From: Jatrophihabitans sp964252635 | GTDB taxonomy: Bacteria; Actinomycetota; Actinomycetes; Mycobacteriales; Jatrophihabitantaceae | Direction: 5' to 3' | Length of the DNA: 64,000 bases | NCBI RefSeq assembly: GCF_964252635.1 | Contig: NZ_CAXUNP010000004.1 | Span: forward strand, 62,001-126,000 | Shown here: piece after piece, positions 1 to 8,716 of the stretch | Position numbering within the stretch: the first letter of the stretch is position 1 | How the letters are laid out: each line of letters begins with the position of its first letter | Position numbers and translations under genes: made by a program | The notes under the pieces: generated by a model | Databases searched by the model: none | What the model was told of the DNA's origin: nothing | What the model saw: the letters and a program-made list of their open reading frames with translations, nothing else

Positions 1-1
1 G

Positions 2-559
2 ATCGTGCGCGGACGCAACGGCTACGCCGGCGAGTTCGGTCACGTGACCGCCCGCCCCGGTGGCGAGCCGTGCTGGTGCGGTCGTCGCGGTTGCCTCGAG
101 CTCTACGCGGGCGGTGACGGCATGCTGCGCCGCCTCGCCGGGAGCGGCGTCGCCGGCTCCCTCGCCGAGCTCGTCGGAAACGCACACTCCTCCCCCGCCG
201 TGCGTCGCGTTGTCGACGTCGGTGTCGCCGAGCTGGCTCGGGCGCTGACCGACGTGGTCGTCGTGCTGGACCCGGCCCGCGTGGTGCTCGGCGGCGAGCT
301 GACAGCGCTGGGTGACCTGCTCGTCGACCCGATCCGACGCGAGTTGGACGCCCTGCCGTTCGGGCCACCGACCGAGCTGAGCGTGTCACCGTTCGGCGAG
401 CGTGCCTCGCTCGTCGGGGCGCTGACCGTCGTGCTGACCGAACCGCACCGCTTCGCCGACCGCTCACAGGCCGCCGCCCTGCGGTCCGCCCCGCCTCCCG
501 GTCCCGACCCGTTCCGCGCACCACTGACCCGCCCCGCCCTTCGAGGAGTGCCATCGTGA
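2..559 (+). CDS. ROK family sugar kinase or regulator, C-terminal part
   Basis: The gene enters from the left edge, so only its last 185 residues are visible. The stretch GHVTARPGGEPCWCGRRGCLE is the ROK signature, in which the CxCGxxGCxE cysteines and the preceding histidine bind structural zinc. ROK proteins are either ATP-dependent hexokinases (glucokinase, N-acetylhexosamine kinase) or, with an N-terminal helix-turn-helix, transcriptional repressors such as NagC or XylR. The missing N-terminus prevents a choice. Its stop overlaps the GTG of the GH31 gene by 4 bp (GTGA), so the two are translationally coupled and it probably acts on, or senses, the sugar released by that glycosidase. The family call is firm; kinase versus repressor is open. 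Confidence 0.88.
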   Translation: MVRGRNGYAGEFGHVTARPGGEPCWCGRRGCLELYAGGDGMLRRLAGSGVAGSLAELVGNAHSSPAVRRVVDVGVAELARALTDVVVVLDPARVVLGGELTALGDLLVDPIRRELDALPFGPPTELSVSPFGERASLVGALTVVLTEPHRFADRSQAAALRSAPPPGPDPFRAPLTRPALRGVPS

Positions 560-3500
560 AGACCCGTCGCCCCGTCCGCGCCCGCCGCCTGCTGGCCGCG
601 GTGGCCGTCGCCACCCTCTGCGCAGGGGTGGCGGCGGCTGTCACGACGCCGTCCGCGTCCGGCGCGACACCCGCTTCCGCGGCCGGTCGCGCCGTCGTCT
701 CGGGCGACGCCCGCTTCGAGGTCCTGTCCCCGACGCTGATCCGCACCGAGTACGCCGGCGACAAGCACTTCTTGAACGCCGGCACCTTCAACGTCGTGGG
801 CCGCAACGCGTTCCCGCGCACGCGGTTCGTCTCGAAGGTCAGCGGCGGGTGGCTGCGCATCGACACCGACGCGGTGAGCCTGCGCTACAAGGTCGGTTCC
901 GGGCCGTTCACGAGCAAGAACCTGCTCGTGTCCGTGGACGACGGCGGGCACCGTGTCACGGCCGCACCCTGGGCCCAGTCGGCGCCGAAGACGTGCGCGG
1001 CGGGCGTGCGGTGCGAGGCCGAGGACCTGACGCTGTCCGGTCTGAAACTCGCGACCGACCACACCGGCTCGAGCGGGCGCGGTTTCGTGGCCGGCTTCGA
1101 GCAGACCGGCAACTCACTCACCTTCACCACGACGATCGCCGCCGCCGGCACCTACGACATCGCCGCCCGCTACGCCAACTACCAGGGCGGCGACGGCAAG
1201 ATCGAGACGCGCACGCTCAGCGTCTCCGCCGACGGCGGCACCCCGACCACGCTGAGCCTGCCGCCGACCGCCGACTGGGACACCTGGCAGGTCGCGCGCG
1301 CGTCGTTGGCACTGTCGGCGGGCACGCACACCGTGACGATCTCCCGCGCCGCTACAGACTCCGGTGACGTCAACGTCGACAACGTGGCCGTCCTGACCCA
1401 GGGCGCCGACTACCCCGGCGTCGCGGCGCCCACCGTCACGCCGTGCGCGTTCGGCACCGTCTGCGAGGCCGAGAGCGGCGCGCTGCAGGGTGGCGCGAAG
1501 CTCGCCTCCGACCACAACAACTACTCCGGTGACGGGTTCGTGGGCGGGCTGGAGAAGGCCGGCGCCGCCGACCAGCTGAGCGTCACCGGCGTGCCGAGGA
1601 CCGGCCGGTACGCCCTGCAACTGCGCTACGCCAACTCGGCTGCCGGGGCACAGGCCGTGCAGTCGCGGACGATGACCGTCGCGGTCGGTTCCGCGAAGCC
1701 GACGACGGTGACGCTGGCGCCCACGAGCAGCTGGGACGCCTGGCGCACGATCTCGGTCCCCGTGCAGATCACCAAGGGCACCGACTCGGTGACGCTCGGC
1801 TGCCCGACCGACGACAGCTGCAACGTCAACGTCGACACCGTCGCGGCGGCCCGCGTCGGCTCCCCCGTCCTCGACCCGCACGCAGCGCTCGGTGGTTACC
1901 GCCGCAGCATGGACCAGGTCGACGGGTCGGCGCCCACCAACCCGGGCCTGCTCTACCAGGACGGCTGGTCCCTCATCGACGACACACCCTCGGCGGTCTA
2001 CGACACGAGAACCCGCACGGTGACGCAGCGTCCGACGCACGACGGCAAGCCCTACCAGGACGGCTACGTGTTCGGCTACGGCAAGGACTACGCGCAGGCC
2101 CTGCAGGACCTGTCGACGCTGTCCGGGCCGGCGAAGCTGCTGCCGCGCTGGGCGTACGGCACCTGGTACTCGGAGTACTACGACCGCACCGCGGCGGACT
2201 ACGAGAACACGATCCTGCCGAAGTTCCGCAGTGAGGGCGTCCCGCTGGACGTGCTCGTCACCGACACCGACTTCAAGGTGCCGAACCAGTGGAACGGGTG
2301 GGAGATCGACCCCAGCAAGTTCCCGGACCCCAAGGCGTACTTCGCGTGGGCGCACGCGCAGGGCCTGCACACGGCGCTCAACCTGCACCCCAGCATCGAG
2401 GAGTCCGACCCGCAGTTCGCCAAGGCGCAGCAGATCGCCAAGGGCAAGCTCAAGCCGGGAGCGTGCGGCGGCGGTGCCACGAACTGCTACGTCTTCGACT
2501 TCGGCGACCCGGACCAGCTCAAGGCCTATCTCGCACTGCACGACCAGATGCAGGCCGACGGCAACGATCTGTGGTGGATGGACTGGTGCTGCGACGGCTC
2601 GACCTCGTCGCTGCCCGGCGTCACGGGCGACGCGTGGGTCAACCAGGCCTACGCCGACTACACCGACAAGACGGTCGACCGCGGCTTCGCCTTCTCGCGT
2701 GCCTACGGGACGCTGGAGGACGGCGGGTACGGCAACGCGACGCCGGTGCCCACCGGCCCCTGGGCCGACAAGCGCACAACGCTGCACTTCACCGGCGACA
2801 CCATCTCCGACTGGCAGACCCTGGCCTACGAGGTCGGCTACACCCCGGGTGAGTCGGCGGCCACCGGGCTGCCGTCGATCAGCCACGACATCGGCGGCCA
2901 CACCGGCGGGACGCAGACGACGGGCAGCGAGCCCGGGTCGACCAAGCTGTCGGACGACCTCTACGCCCGGTGGGTGCAGTTCGGGACCTTCCAGCCCATC
3001 GACCGCCTGCACTCCAACCACAGCGACCGCCTGCCGTGGCAGTACGGCACCGACGCGAAGAACTCCGCGGAGAAGTTCCTCAACCTGCGCGAGAAGCTGA
3101 TGCCCTACACCTACACGCTGGCTCAGCAGGCGCGGGCGACCGGCATGCCCATCACCCGGGCGCTGTACCTGCAGTACCCGGAGCAGCAGGAGGCGTACGC
3201 CCAGGCCGACTCCGAGTACCTCTACGGCCCGGACATGCTCGTCGCGCCCGTCACCACACCGGGCACGACCACCACCACCTCGGTGTGGTTCCCGGCCGGC
3301 AGCAGCTGGACGGACTGGTTCACCGGCAAGACCTACCGCGGCGGCACGACCGCGAAGATCACCACCGGCCTCGGGTCCATGCCGGTGTTCGTCCGCTCGG
3401 GCGGCATCGTCACCACCCGCACCAAGGACGTGAGCAACGACGTGCAGAACACGCTGACGGCGGCCAGCGTCACGGTCGCGCAGGGCGCGAAGGGGTCGAG

Positions 3501-3792
3501 CACGCTGTACGAGGACGACGGCACGTCGACCTCACCGCGCCACGCGACCACCCGCATCGCCCTGAAGGGCAATGCGGTGACCGTTGCGCCGACGGTCGGG
3601 TCGTTCCGCGGTCAGCCGGCGACACGCACCTGGGCGGTCAACTTCACGAACGCCCACGCCCCCACCACCGTCTCGATCGACGGACGGAAGGTCTCGGCGA
3701 AGTACTGGACGTGGCATCGCAGCACCGACACCCTGACGGTGCGGGCGCCGGCGCGCAGCGTGCGGGACCAGCTCCGCGTCAGTTACCGCTGA
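556..3792 (+). CDS. Secreted GH31 alpha-glycosidase with two CBM35-like modules
   Basis: This is a 1078-residue exported glycoside hydrolase. Residues 1-43 form a signal peptide (RRR n-region, alanine-rich core). Two similar beta-sandwich modules follow at about 150-280 and 300-435, each starting CEAE and ending NVNVD, as in CBM35-like carbohydrate-binding modules. The GH31 barrel runs from about 530 (RWAYGTWYSEYYDRT) to 880. The likely nucleophile is D676 in LWWMDWCCDG and the acid/base is D748 in HFTGDTISDW, followed by the GGHTGG loop. GH31 includes alpha-glucosidases and alpha-xylosidases, and substrate cannot be read from sequence. The CCD after the nucleophile is unlike the usual MNE. 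The GTG start has GAGGAG 8 nt upstream and overlaps the ROK stop. A hairpin follows the stop. Confidence 0.9.
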   Translation: MKTRRPVRARRLLAAVAVATLCAGVAAAVTTPSASGATPASAAGRAVVSGDARFEVLSPTLIRTEYAGDKHFLNAGTFNVVGRNAFPRTRFVSKVSGGWLRIDTDAVSLRYKVGSGPFTSKNLLVSVDDGGHRVTAAPWAQSAPKTCAAGVRCEAEDLTLSGLKLATDHTGSSGRGFVAGFEQTGNSLTFTTTIAAAGTYDIAARYANYQGGDGKIETRTLSVSADGGTPTTLSLPPTADWDTWQVARASLALSAGTHTVTISRAATDSGDVNVDNVAVLTQGADYPGVAAPTVTPCAFGTVCEAESGALQGGAKLASDHNNYSGDGFVGGLEKAGAADQLSVTGVPRTGRYALQLRYANSAAGAQAVQSRTMTVAVGSAKPTTVTLAPTSSWDAWRTISVPVQITKGTDSVTLGCPTDDSCNVNVDTVAAARVGSPVLDPHAALGGYRRSMDQVDGSAPTNPGLLYQDGWSLIDDTPSAVYDTRTRTVTQRPTHDGKPYQDGYVFGYGKDYAQALQDLSTLSGPAKLLPRWAYGTWYSEYYDRTAADYENTILPKFRSEGVPLDVLVTDTDFKVPNQWNGWEIDPSKFPDPKAYFAWAHAQGLHTALNLHPSIEESDPQFAKAQQIAKGKLKPGACGGGATNCYVFDFGDPDQLKAYLALHDQMQADGNDLWWMDWCCDGSTSSLPGVTGDAWVNQAYADYTDKTVDRGFAFSRAYGTLEDGGYGNATPVPTGPWADKRTTLHFTGDTISDWQTLAYEVGYTPGESAATGLPSISHDIGGHTGGTQTTGSEPGSTKLSDDLYARWVQFGTFQPIDRLHSNHSDRLPWQYGTDAKNSAEKFLNLREKLMPYTYTLAQQARATGMPITRALYLQYPEQQEAYAQADSEYLYGPDMLVAPVTTPGTTTTTSVWFPAGSSWTDWFTGKTYRGGTTAKITTGLGSMPVFVRSGGIVTTRTKDVSNDVQNTLTAASVTVAQGAKGSSTLYEDDGTSTSPRHATTRIALKGNAVTVAPTVGSFRGQPATRTWAVNFTNAHAPTTVSIDGRKVSAKYWTWHRSTDTLTVRAPARSVRDQLRVSYR

Positions 3793-3795
3793 CCC

Positions 3796-3825
3796 CGGCG
3801 GGGGACGCGACCGCGTCCCCCGCCG
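3796..3825 (+). terminator. Hairpin terminator after the GH31 gene
   Basis: Perfect 14-bp inverted repeat (CGGCGGGGGACGCG at 3796-3809, complementary arm 3812-3825) with almost no loop, starting 4 nt after the GH31 stop. There is no T-run, as is common for actinobacterial hairpin terminators. It probably separates the ROK-GH31 transcript from the following esterase genes. Confidence 0.7.
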
Positions 3826-3929
3826 AACATGCGGGTTGGCTGAGATCGTGAACGTTCCGTGATCCGACGCGTGTTCACTGTGCCTCGCACCGTTGAGGAC
3901 GGACACGTTGGCGAGACCGGAGGGCCGGC

Positions 3930-4688
3930 ATGTCAGCCAGGGCCCACCGCCGCGTCTGGATCGCGGCCGCCGTCGCGGTCGCGCTCGCCGCGACGATCGG
4001 GACGTGGGTCACGGTCGCCGGCAGGCACGGTTCCTCGCAGCTCGCCGCGGCGCGCACGCACTCGGCATCGGCACCGTGTGCGGCGCCGACCGATCACCCG
4101 GCCCTGACGCACCACATGATCGTGCTGGGCGCGTCGTACACCGCAGGGGTAGGCGCCAGCGATCCGCAGGACGGGTACGCCCGGCAGGTCGCCGCGCAGC
4201 TGGGCGAGAGAGCCCGCGTGTACGGAGTTCCCGGCACCGGTTTCGTCGACCCGGGGGCGCGCCACCAGGGGACCTTCCTGCAGCGGCTGCACCACATCCC
4301 GGTCCGCCCGGCACCGGACCTCGTCCTCATTCAGGGCGGCCGGGACGACCGCCACGCGCCACCCCGGCTCGAGACGACGACGGCCGAGGCGACGATCTGT
4401 GCCGCCGAACGTCGCTTCGCCGGAGCCCGGCTCGTCGTGCTCGGCCCGATACCCGCGCGGTTCCCGCTGGCGGGGCACGTCGTCGGCATCGACCTCGGCC
4501 TGCGCCAGGCGTGCCGCGACGAGCACGTGCGCTACCTGGACCCCATCGCCGAGCACTGGATGACGCCGGCGAGCGCGCCCGCGTACGAGGGGCGCGTTCC
4601 GGACCACCCGAACGACGCCGGGTACCGCTACATCGCCGAGCGGGTGACCGCCGACCTCCGCAGCGCCGACGACCCCGACGACGGGTGA
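3930..4688 (+). CDS. Secreted or membrane-anchored SGNH/GDSL hydrolase
   Basis: This 252-residue protein starts with a basic n-region and one hydrophobic segment (about 9-29), so it is exported or N-terminally anchored. The SGNH blocks are in order: GASYTAG (nucleophile Ser, block I), GVPGTGF (block II Gly), IQGGRDD (the block III Asn is replaced by Arg-Asp) and VPDHPNDAGY (catalytic Asp and His, block V). The family removes acyl or acetyl groups from lipids, carbohydrates and cell-wall polymers. It lies between a secreted glycosidase and an esterase lipoprotein, which suggests deacylation of an external polysaccharide; this is inference. The substitution in block III may alter the oxyanion hole. 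The ATG follows AGGGCCGGC, a weak ribosome site. Confidence 0.8.
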   Translation: MSARAHRRVWIAAAVAVALAATIGTWVTVAGRHGSSQLAAARTHSASAPCAAPTDHPALTHHMIVLGASYTAGVGASDPQDGYARQVAAQLGERARVYGVPGTGFVDPGARHQGTFLQRLHHIPVRPAPDLVLIQGGRDDRHAPPRLETTTAEATICAAERRFAGARLVVLGPIPARFPLAGHVVGIDLGLRQACRDEHVRYLDPIAEHWMTPASAPAYEGRVPDHPNDAGYRYIAERVTADLRSADDPDDG

Positions 4689-4726
4689 CCCGTCGGTCCC
4701 CGCCGAACGCGGGGCATGCTGGAAGG

Positions 4727-5836
4727 GTGCACCCCCGCCCCGGACCGTCCCGCCGGACCACGCCAGCAGCGCTCGCGGTGATCGCGGTTATCGCGCTCCT
4801 GGTCACCGCGGCGTGCTCGTCGTCCAGCTCGTCCCCGCGCGCCGGCGCGACGCGCTCGGCCAGCCCCACGCGGGGGCCGGCGTCATCCGGCCCCACCGTC
4901 TCCCCGCGGCCCACCTCGAGCGCCGGCACGAAGGCACCGGCTGTCACCCCGTACACCGACGTCACCGGCGCGTCGATGTTCGCGGCGTCGACGGTCACGC
5001 TGGCCACCCTGCGCAAGACCTATCCCGGCGTCGCCTTCTCGGTGCGCACGGTGCGCTGGGACGGGGTGGTGCGCGCGTACCTCGCTGCTGCGCCGTCGGC
5101 TGCGCACGGGGCACGAGCGGCGCTACCCCTGTTCGTCGTACTCAGCGGCTACCACTCTTCGTCCGGCCTCGAAAGCGAGCGCACCGGCTTTCTGCCGCTG
5201 GTCTCGCAAGGCAAGGCGGTAGCCGTCTACCCGGTGGGCTATCACGAGTCGTGGGACGTGGACGCGGCCCACAGCTGCTGTCACGAGGCCGCACAGCGCA
5301 AGCTCGACGACGAAGGGTTCGTCGCTGCGGCGACCCGCGACGCGCGCACCGCATGGCACACCGATGCCGATCGGACCTACCTCGTGGGCCACAGCAACGG
5401 CGCCAAGCTTGCCTTCACGCTCGCCTGCGGCCGGTCGGACCTGTATGCCGCCGTCGCCACCATGGCGGCCGTGGACGGTGACGGCTGCGACCCGCCGGCC
5501 GCACCCATCTCGGCCCTAGTCGCCGTCGGCGACGCCGACACCCAGGAGCCTTCGGCGGAACACAGCTCGCCACCGGTGCCTCTCCTGGACGCCACCGCCA
5601 TCGCGTTCCGCCGCCGTGACCACTGCACGTCGAGCTCGCGGACTGTCGAGCACGAGCTGGCCGACGTCGTCGACTGGCGCAGCTGCGGGTCCGGGACCGC
5701 GGTGCGCCGCATCGTGTACTCCGGCGTCCGGCACAGCTGGCCCGCCAGCGGCCACTACCGCGGCGCCACCCGCGTCGACGGGTCGATCGCCCTCGCGACC
5801 CTGATCGAGCAGTTCGTGATGTCGCGGCATCGTTGA
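4727..5836 (+). CDS. LpqC-like polyhydroxybutyrate depolymerase / feruloyl esterase family lipoprotein
   Basis: A 369-residue alpha/beta hydrolase made as a lipoprotein. From the GTG at 4727 the signal peptide ends in lipobox LVTAAC with C30 as lipidation site, followed by a Ser/Thr/Pro linker to about residue 85. The nucleophile is S223 in VGHSNGAKLA (GxSxG). The SGYHSSS segment fits the oxyanion region, and H in GVRHSWPASG near the end is a plausible catalytic His. Mycobacterial LpqC and bacterial PHB depolymerases or feruloyl esterases share this layout. A longer upstream reading frame exists, but it would cross the SGNH gene in another frame and lose the signal peptide, so GTG 4727 is preferred although GGAAGG abuts it. 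The natural ester substrate is unknown. Confidence 0.8.
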   Translation: MHPRPGPSRRTTPAALAVIAVIALLVTAACSSSSSSPRAGATRSASPTRGPASSGPTVSPRPTSSAGTKAPAVTPYTDVTGASMFAASTVTLATLRKTYPGVAFSVRTVRWDGVVRAYLAAAPSAAHGARAALPLFVVLSGYHSSSGLESERTGFLPLVSQGKAVAVYPVGYHESWDVDAAHSCCHEAAQRKLDDEGFVAAATRDARTAWHTDADRTYLVGHSNGAKLAFTLACGRSDLYAAVATMAAVDGDGCDPPAAPISALVAVGDADTQEPSAEHSSPPVPLLDATAIAFRRRDHCTSSSRTVEHELADVVDWRSCGSGTAVRRIVYSGVRHSWPASGHYRGATRVDGSIALATLIEQFVMSRHR

Positions 5837-5866
5837 CAATGCTCGAACACAATCCACAGCTTGTGG
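5833..5866 (+). promoter_or_regulatory. Possible promoter -35 and small palindrome upstream of the MFS operon
   Basis: TTGACA (5833-5838) overlaps the stop of the esterase gene, and the 13-bp palindrome CCACAGCTTGTGG (5854-5866) lies 16 nt later, where a -10 would fall. This could be an operator over the promoter of the MFS-ligase-acyltransferase operon. No convincing -10 is visible, so the call is tentative. Confidence 0.3.
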
Positions 5867-5933
5867 CGGTCGGTGCTGGGGTATCCCTGAGAGATGCCGA
5901 TCACGCGTCCGCGACCCACACCCCGCATCTGAC

Positions 5934-7280
5934 GTGACCGCCGACCAGGTCGCCAACCCCACCGAGCGTCACGTCGAGCACGCCAGCCCGCTCCGGCACC
6001 GGGTCCGCGGACGCGTCCTGCTGTTGCTGTGCGCGCTGTACGCCATCCTGTACTTCGACCGCGTCAACATCGCGACGGCCGGCCCGCACGGCCTGGTGGG
6101 CGACCTGCACCTGACGTCCTTCGAGTTCGGGCTGGCCACCTCCGCGTTCGCCCTGCCGTACGCGGTGCTGCAGACCTTCGGTGGCCGGGCCGGTGACCGG
6201 TTCGGCGCGCGCCGGGCCCTCGGCGTGGTCGCCGCCCTGTGCGGCCTGTTCACCATCCTCACCGGGCTCGTCACCGGGCTGGTCATGCTGCTGGCCGTCC
6301 GCTTCCTGCTCGGCTTGTCCGAAGGCGCGGCGTTCGCCACCGCCACGCACGCGATGGCGGCCTGGCTGCCGGAGGACCGGCGAGGTTTCGGCCAGGGCGT
6401 CGTCCACGCCGCATCCCGGCTGTCGAACGCGCTGGCCCCGCTCGCCGTCGCCGGGCTCATCTCGCTGCCCCACGTCGGCTGGCGCGGTTCGTTCCTGGTC
6501 GCCGGACTGACGGGCGTGGTCTGGGGCGTGCTCTGGTTCGGCTACTTCCGCGACCGGCCGAGGGACCACCCGGACGTCAACCGGCTCGAGCTGTCGGAGC
6601 TGCGCAGCGGCGCCGACGGAGCGGCCGTCCACCGCAAGCCGCCGTGGCGCAAGCTCGCCCGTCGCCTCGCGCCGGTCACGATCACGGACTTTTGCTACGG
6701 CTGGGTGCTCTGGGTCTACCTCACCTGGATGCCGTCGTTCTTCTCGTCGCACTTCGGCCTGGCCCTGGGTGCGTCGTCGGTGTTCGCCTCCGTCGTCCTG
6801 CTGGGCGGCGTCGCCGGCGACTGGATCGGCGGGTCGCTCTCGGACACGCTGCTGCGCCGCACCAACAGCCTGGGGCGGGCGCGGAAGGCCGGCCTGCTGA
6901 TCGGCCTGACCGGCTCCGCGGTGTTCATCCTCCCGGTGCTGTTCGTGCACAGCCTCGTCGGCGTCACCATCTGCCTGACCGTCGCGTTCCTGTTCCTCGA
7001 GCTGTGCAACTCACCGCTGTGGACCATCCCGATGGACGTCGCCCCCGACCACAGCGGGGCCGCCAGCGGCTTGGTCAACACCGGGTTCGGCGTCGCCGGC
7101 GTGATTGCCGCGCCCGTGTTCGGGCTGCTCGCGGGCCAGTTCGGCTACTCGGTCGCGCTGGCCTTCTCGGCCGTCCTGCTCGTGATCGGGCTCGTCAGCG
7201 TCCGATTCATCAGCACCACCCAGCTCATCGATCTGCCGGACACCCCGACCCCCGCCGACCGCGAGGGCGAACCCGCGTGA
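5934..7280 (+). CDS. MFS transporter, anion:cation symporter type
   Basis: A 448-residue, 12-helix major facilitator. The first helix carries LYFDRVNIATAGP, typical of the anion:cation symporter branch (hexuronate, galactonate, aromatic acid and tartrate carriers), and GRAGDRFGARR is the conserved loop 2-3 motif. The likely cargo is an organic acid anion. The gene is followed, with a GTGA overlap, by an acyl-CoA ligase and then, with an ATGA overlap, by a membrane acyltransferase, so the three are co-translated. The simplest reading is uptake of a carboxylic acid that the ligase activates. The exact acid cannot be named. The GTG start has no strong ribosome site, and an upstream TTGACA could be its promoter. 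Confidence 0.85.
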   Translation: MTADQVANPTERHVEHASPLRHRVRGRVLLLLCALYAILYFDRVNIATAGPHGLVGDLHLTSFEFGLATSAFALPYAVLQTFGGRAGDRFGARRALGVVAALCGLFTILTGLVTGLVMLLAVRFLLGLSEGAAFATATHAMAAWLPEDRRGFGQGVVHAASRLSNALAPLAVAGLISLPHVGWRGSFLVAGLTGVVWGVLWFGYFRDRPRDHPDVNRLELSELRSGADGAAVHRKPPWRKLARRLAPVTITDFCYGWVLWVYLTWMPSFFSSHFGLALGASSVFASVVLLGGVAGDWIGGSLSDTLLRRTNSLGRARKAGLLIGLTGSAVFILPVLFVHSLVGVTICLTVAFLFLELCNSPLWTIPMDVAPDHSGAASGLVNTGFGVAGVIAAPVFGLLAGQFGYSVALAFSAVLLVIGLVSVRFISTTQLIDLPDTPTPADREGEPA

Positions 7281-8716
7281 CCGACAGCTTCACCGCCCTG
7301 GTGGCTGCCGCACGCCCGGAGGACACCTTCCTCGAGGACGCACGCAGCGCGCGCCGCGTGCGGTACCGAGAGCTGGACGATCGCCTCCGCGGGGTCGCAG
7401 GCGGGCTGGCCACCAGACCGGGGGTCGCGCGCATCGCCCTCGACATCGAGGACGCCGTCGATCTCGCCGTGACCCACCTCGCGGTCATGGCCGCCGGTCG
7501 GCTGTCGGCCCCACTCGATCCGCACGCACCCGTGAGCGCGCAACGGCGCGACGTCGAGGCGTTGCGCTGCGACCTCGTGGTCTCCGACCGGCCGGACCGA
7601 TGGTCGGGCCGTGCAGTCCTGCACCCGTCGGAGCTGGACGCGGCGGGCGACTCGGACCCGGCGACGGGCGGGACGGGCGGCGTGCTCATGCAAACGTCGG
7701 GTTCGACGGGTACGCCGAAGATCGTCCGGCTCGACACGGCTCAACTGCTCGCGACGGCGAACGCGGTGGCCACGAACCTCGAGCTGCGTCCCGGCGACCG
7801 GGGGTACAACCCGCTCCCGCTGTTCCACATCAACGGGCAGGTCGTCGCGGTGCTGGGCACCCTCGTCACGGGATCCACCCTGGTGCTCGACGACCGCTTC
7901 CACCGCACCGGCTTCTGGGACCTGATGACCGAACGCCGCATCACCTGGATCAACGCCGTGCCCGCCATGCTCGGCATCCTGGCGCGCGAACTGCCTGAGC
8001 GGGGGCCGGAGACGCTGCGGCTGATCCGCTCCGCGTCGGCGCCGCTGCCCCGCACGGTCCGCGACCGGCTCCAGAGCGTCCTCGAGGTGCCGCTGATCGA
8101 GAGCTACGGGATGACCGAGGCCGGCAGCCAGATCACCGCCGGCGCGCTCGACGCGTCCACACCGACGGGGTCGGTGGGCCGACCGGCCGGGGCCGACGTG
8201 CAGGTCCGCGGCGTCGGCACCGACGGCATCGGCCGCATCTGGATCCGCGGTCCCGGTGTGATCCGTGGCTACGAGGGCGGCCGCGCTGCCGAGCGTTTCG
8301 ACGCCGACGGCTGGTTGGACACCGGCGACGACGGCTATTTCGCCGACGGCGGTGAGCTCTACATCGCCGGCCGGTCCGACGACCAGATCAACCGGGGAGG
8401 CGAGCTCCTGTACCCGGCCGAGATCGAGGACGTGCTGCGGAAGGACGACCGCGTTGCCGAGATCGCCGTGATCGGCCGGCCGGACGACACGCTGGGCGAG
8501 GTCCCCGTCGCCTACGTCGTCCGTCGCCACGCGGACGGGGACCGGGACGACCTCGCCGCCGACCTCGCCGCTCGCGCGGAGCGCGAACTGAGCCGGCACA
8601 AACGGCCGGTGGACATCCACCTGGTCGAGGACCTGCCGCGGACGCCGACGGGCAAGATCCGTCGCGCGGCCGTGCCGACCGCGACGGGGCACGCGGGCCG
8701 TCGGTCGCGCACATGA
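7277..8716 (+). CDS. Acyl-CoA synthetase / AMP-dependent ligase
   Basis: A 479-residue ANL superfamily enzyme that activates a carboxylic acid to acyl-AMP and, usually, acyl-CoA. The P-loop-like A3 motif is at 140-148 (TSGSTGTPK). ESYGMTEAG is the A5 motif, WLDTGDDGYF the A7, and PTGKIRR the C-terminal lysine motif required for adenylation. It is short for the family because the N-terminal domain is compact. The gene overlaps the MFS stop by 4 bp and the acyltransferase start by 4 bp. It resembles oxalate- or coumarate-CoA ligase type enzymes in layout, but substrate-specifying residues cannot be assigned by eye. The context suggests it acts on the acid imported by the MFS protein. Confidence 0.85.
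   Translation: MTDSFTALVAAARPEDTFLEDARSARRVRYRELDDRLRGVAGGLATRPGVARIALDIEDAVDLAVTHLAVMAAGRLSAPLDPHAPVSAQRRDVEALRCDLVVSDRPDRWSGRAVLHPSELDAAGDSDPATGGTGGVLMQTSGSTGTPKIVRLDTAQLLATANAVATNLELRPGDRGYNPLPLFHINGQVVAVLGTLVTGSTLVLDDRFHRTGFWDLMTERRITWINAVPAMLGILARELPERGPETLRLIRSASAPLPRTVRDRLQSVLEVPLIESYGMTEAGSQITAGALDASTPTGSVGRPAGADVQVRGVGTDGIGRIWIRGPGVIRGYEGGRAAERFDADGWLDTGDDGYFADGGELYIAGRSDDQINRGGELLYPAEIEDVLRKDDRVAEIAVIGRPDDTLGEVPVAYVVRRHADGDRDDLAADLAARAERELSRHKRPVDIHLVEDLPRTPTGKIRRAAVPTATGHAGRRSRT

Noticed and set aside
1114..3021. A 635-codon minus-strand frame inside the GH31 gene
   Set aside because: Antisense to a clear GH31 coding sequence and without recognisable motifs.
3850..3877. GTGAAC...GTTCAC inverted repeat before the SGNH hydrolase gene
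   Set aside because: Six-base arms with a long spacer and no second copy; too weak to call an operator.
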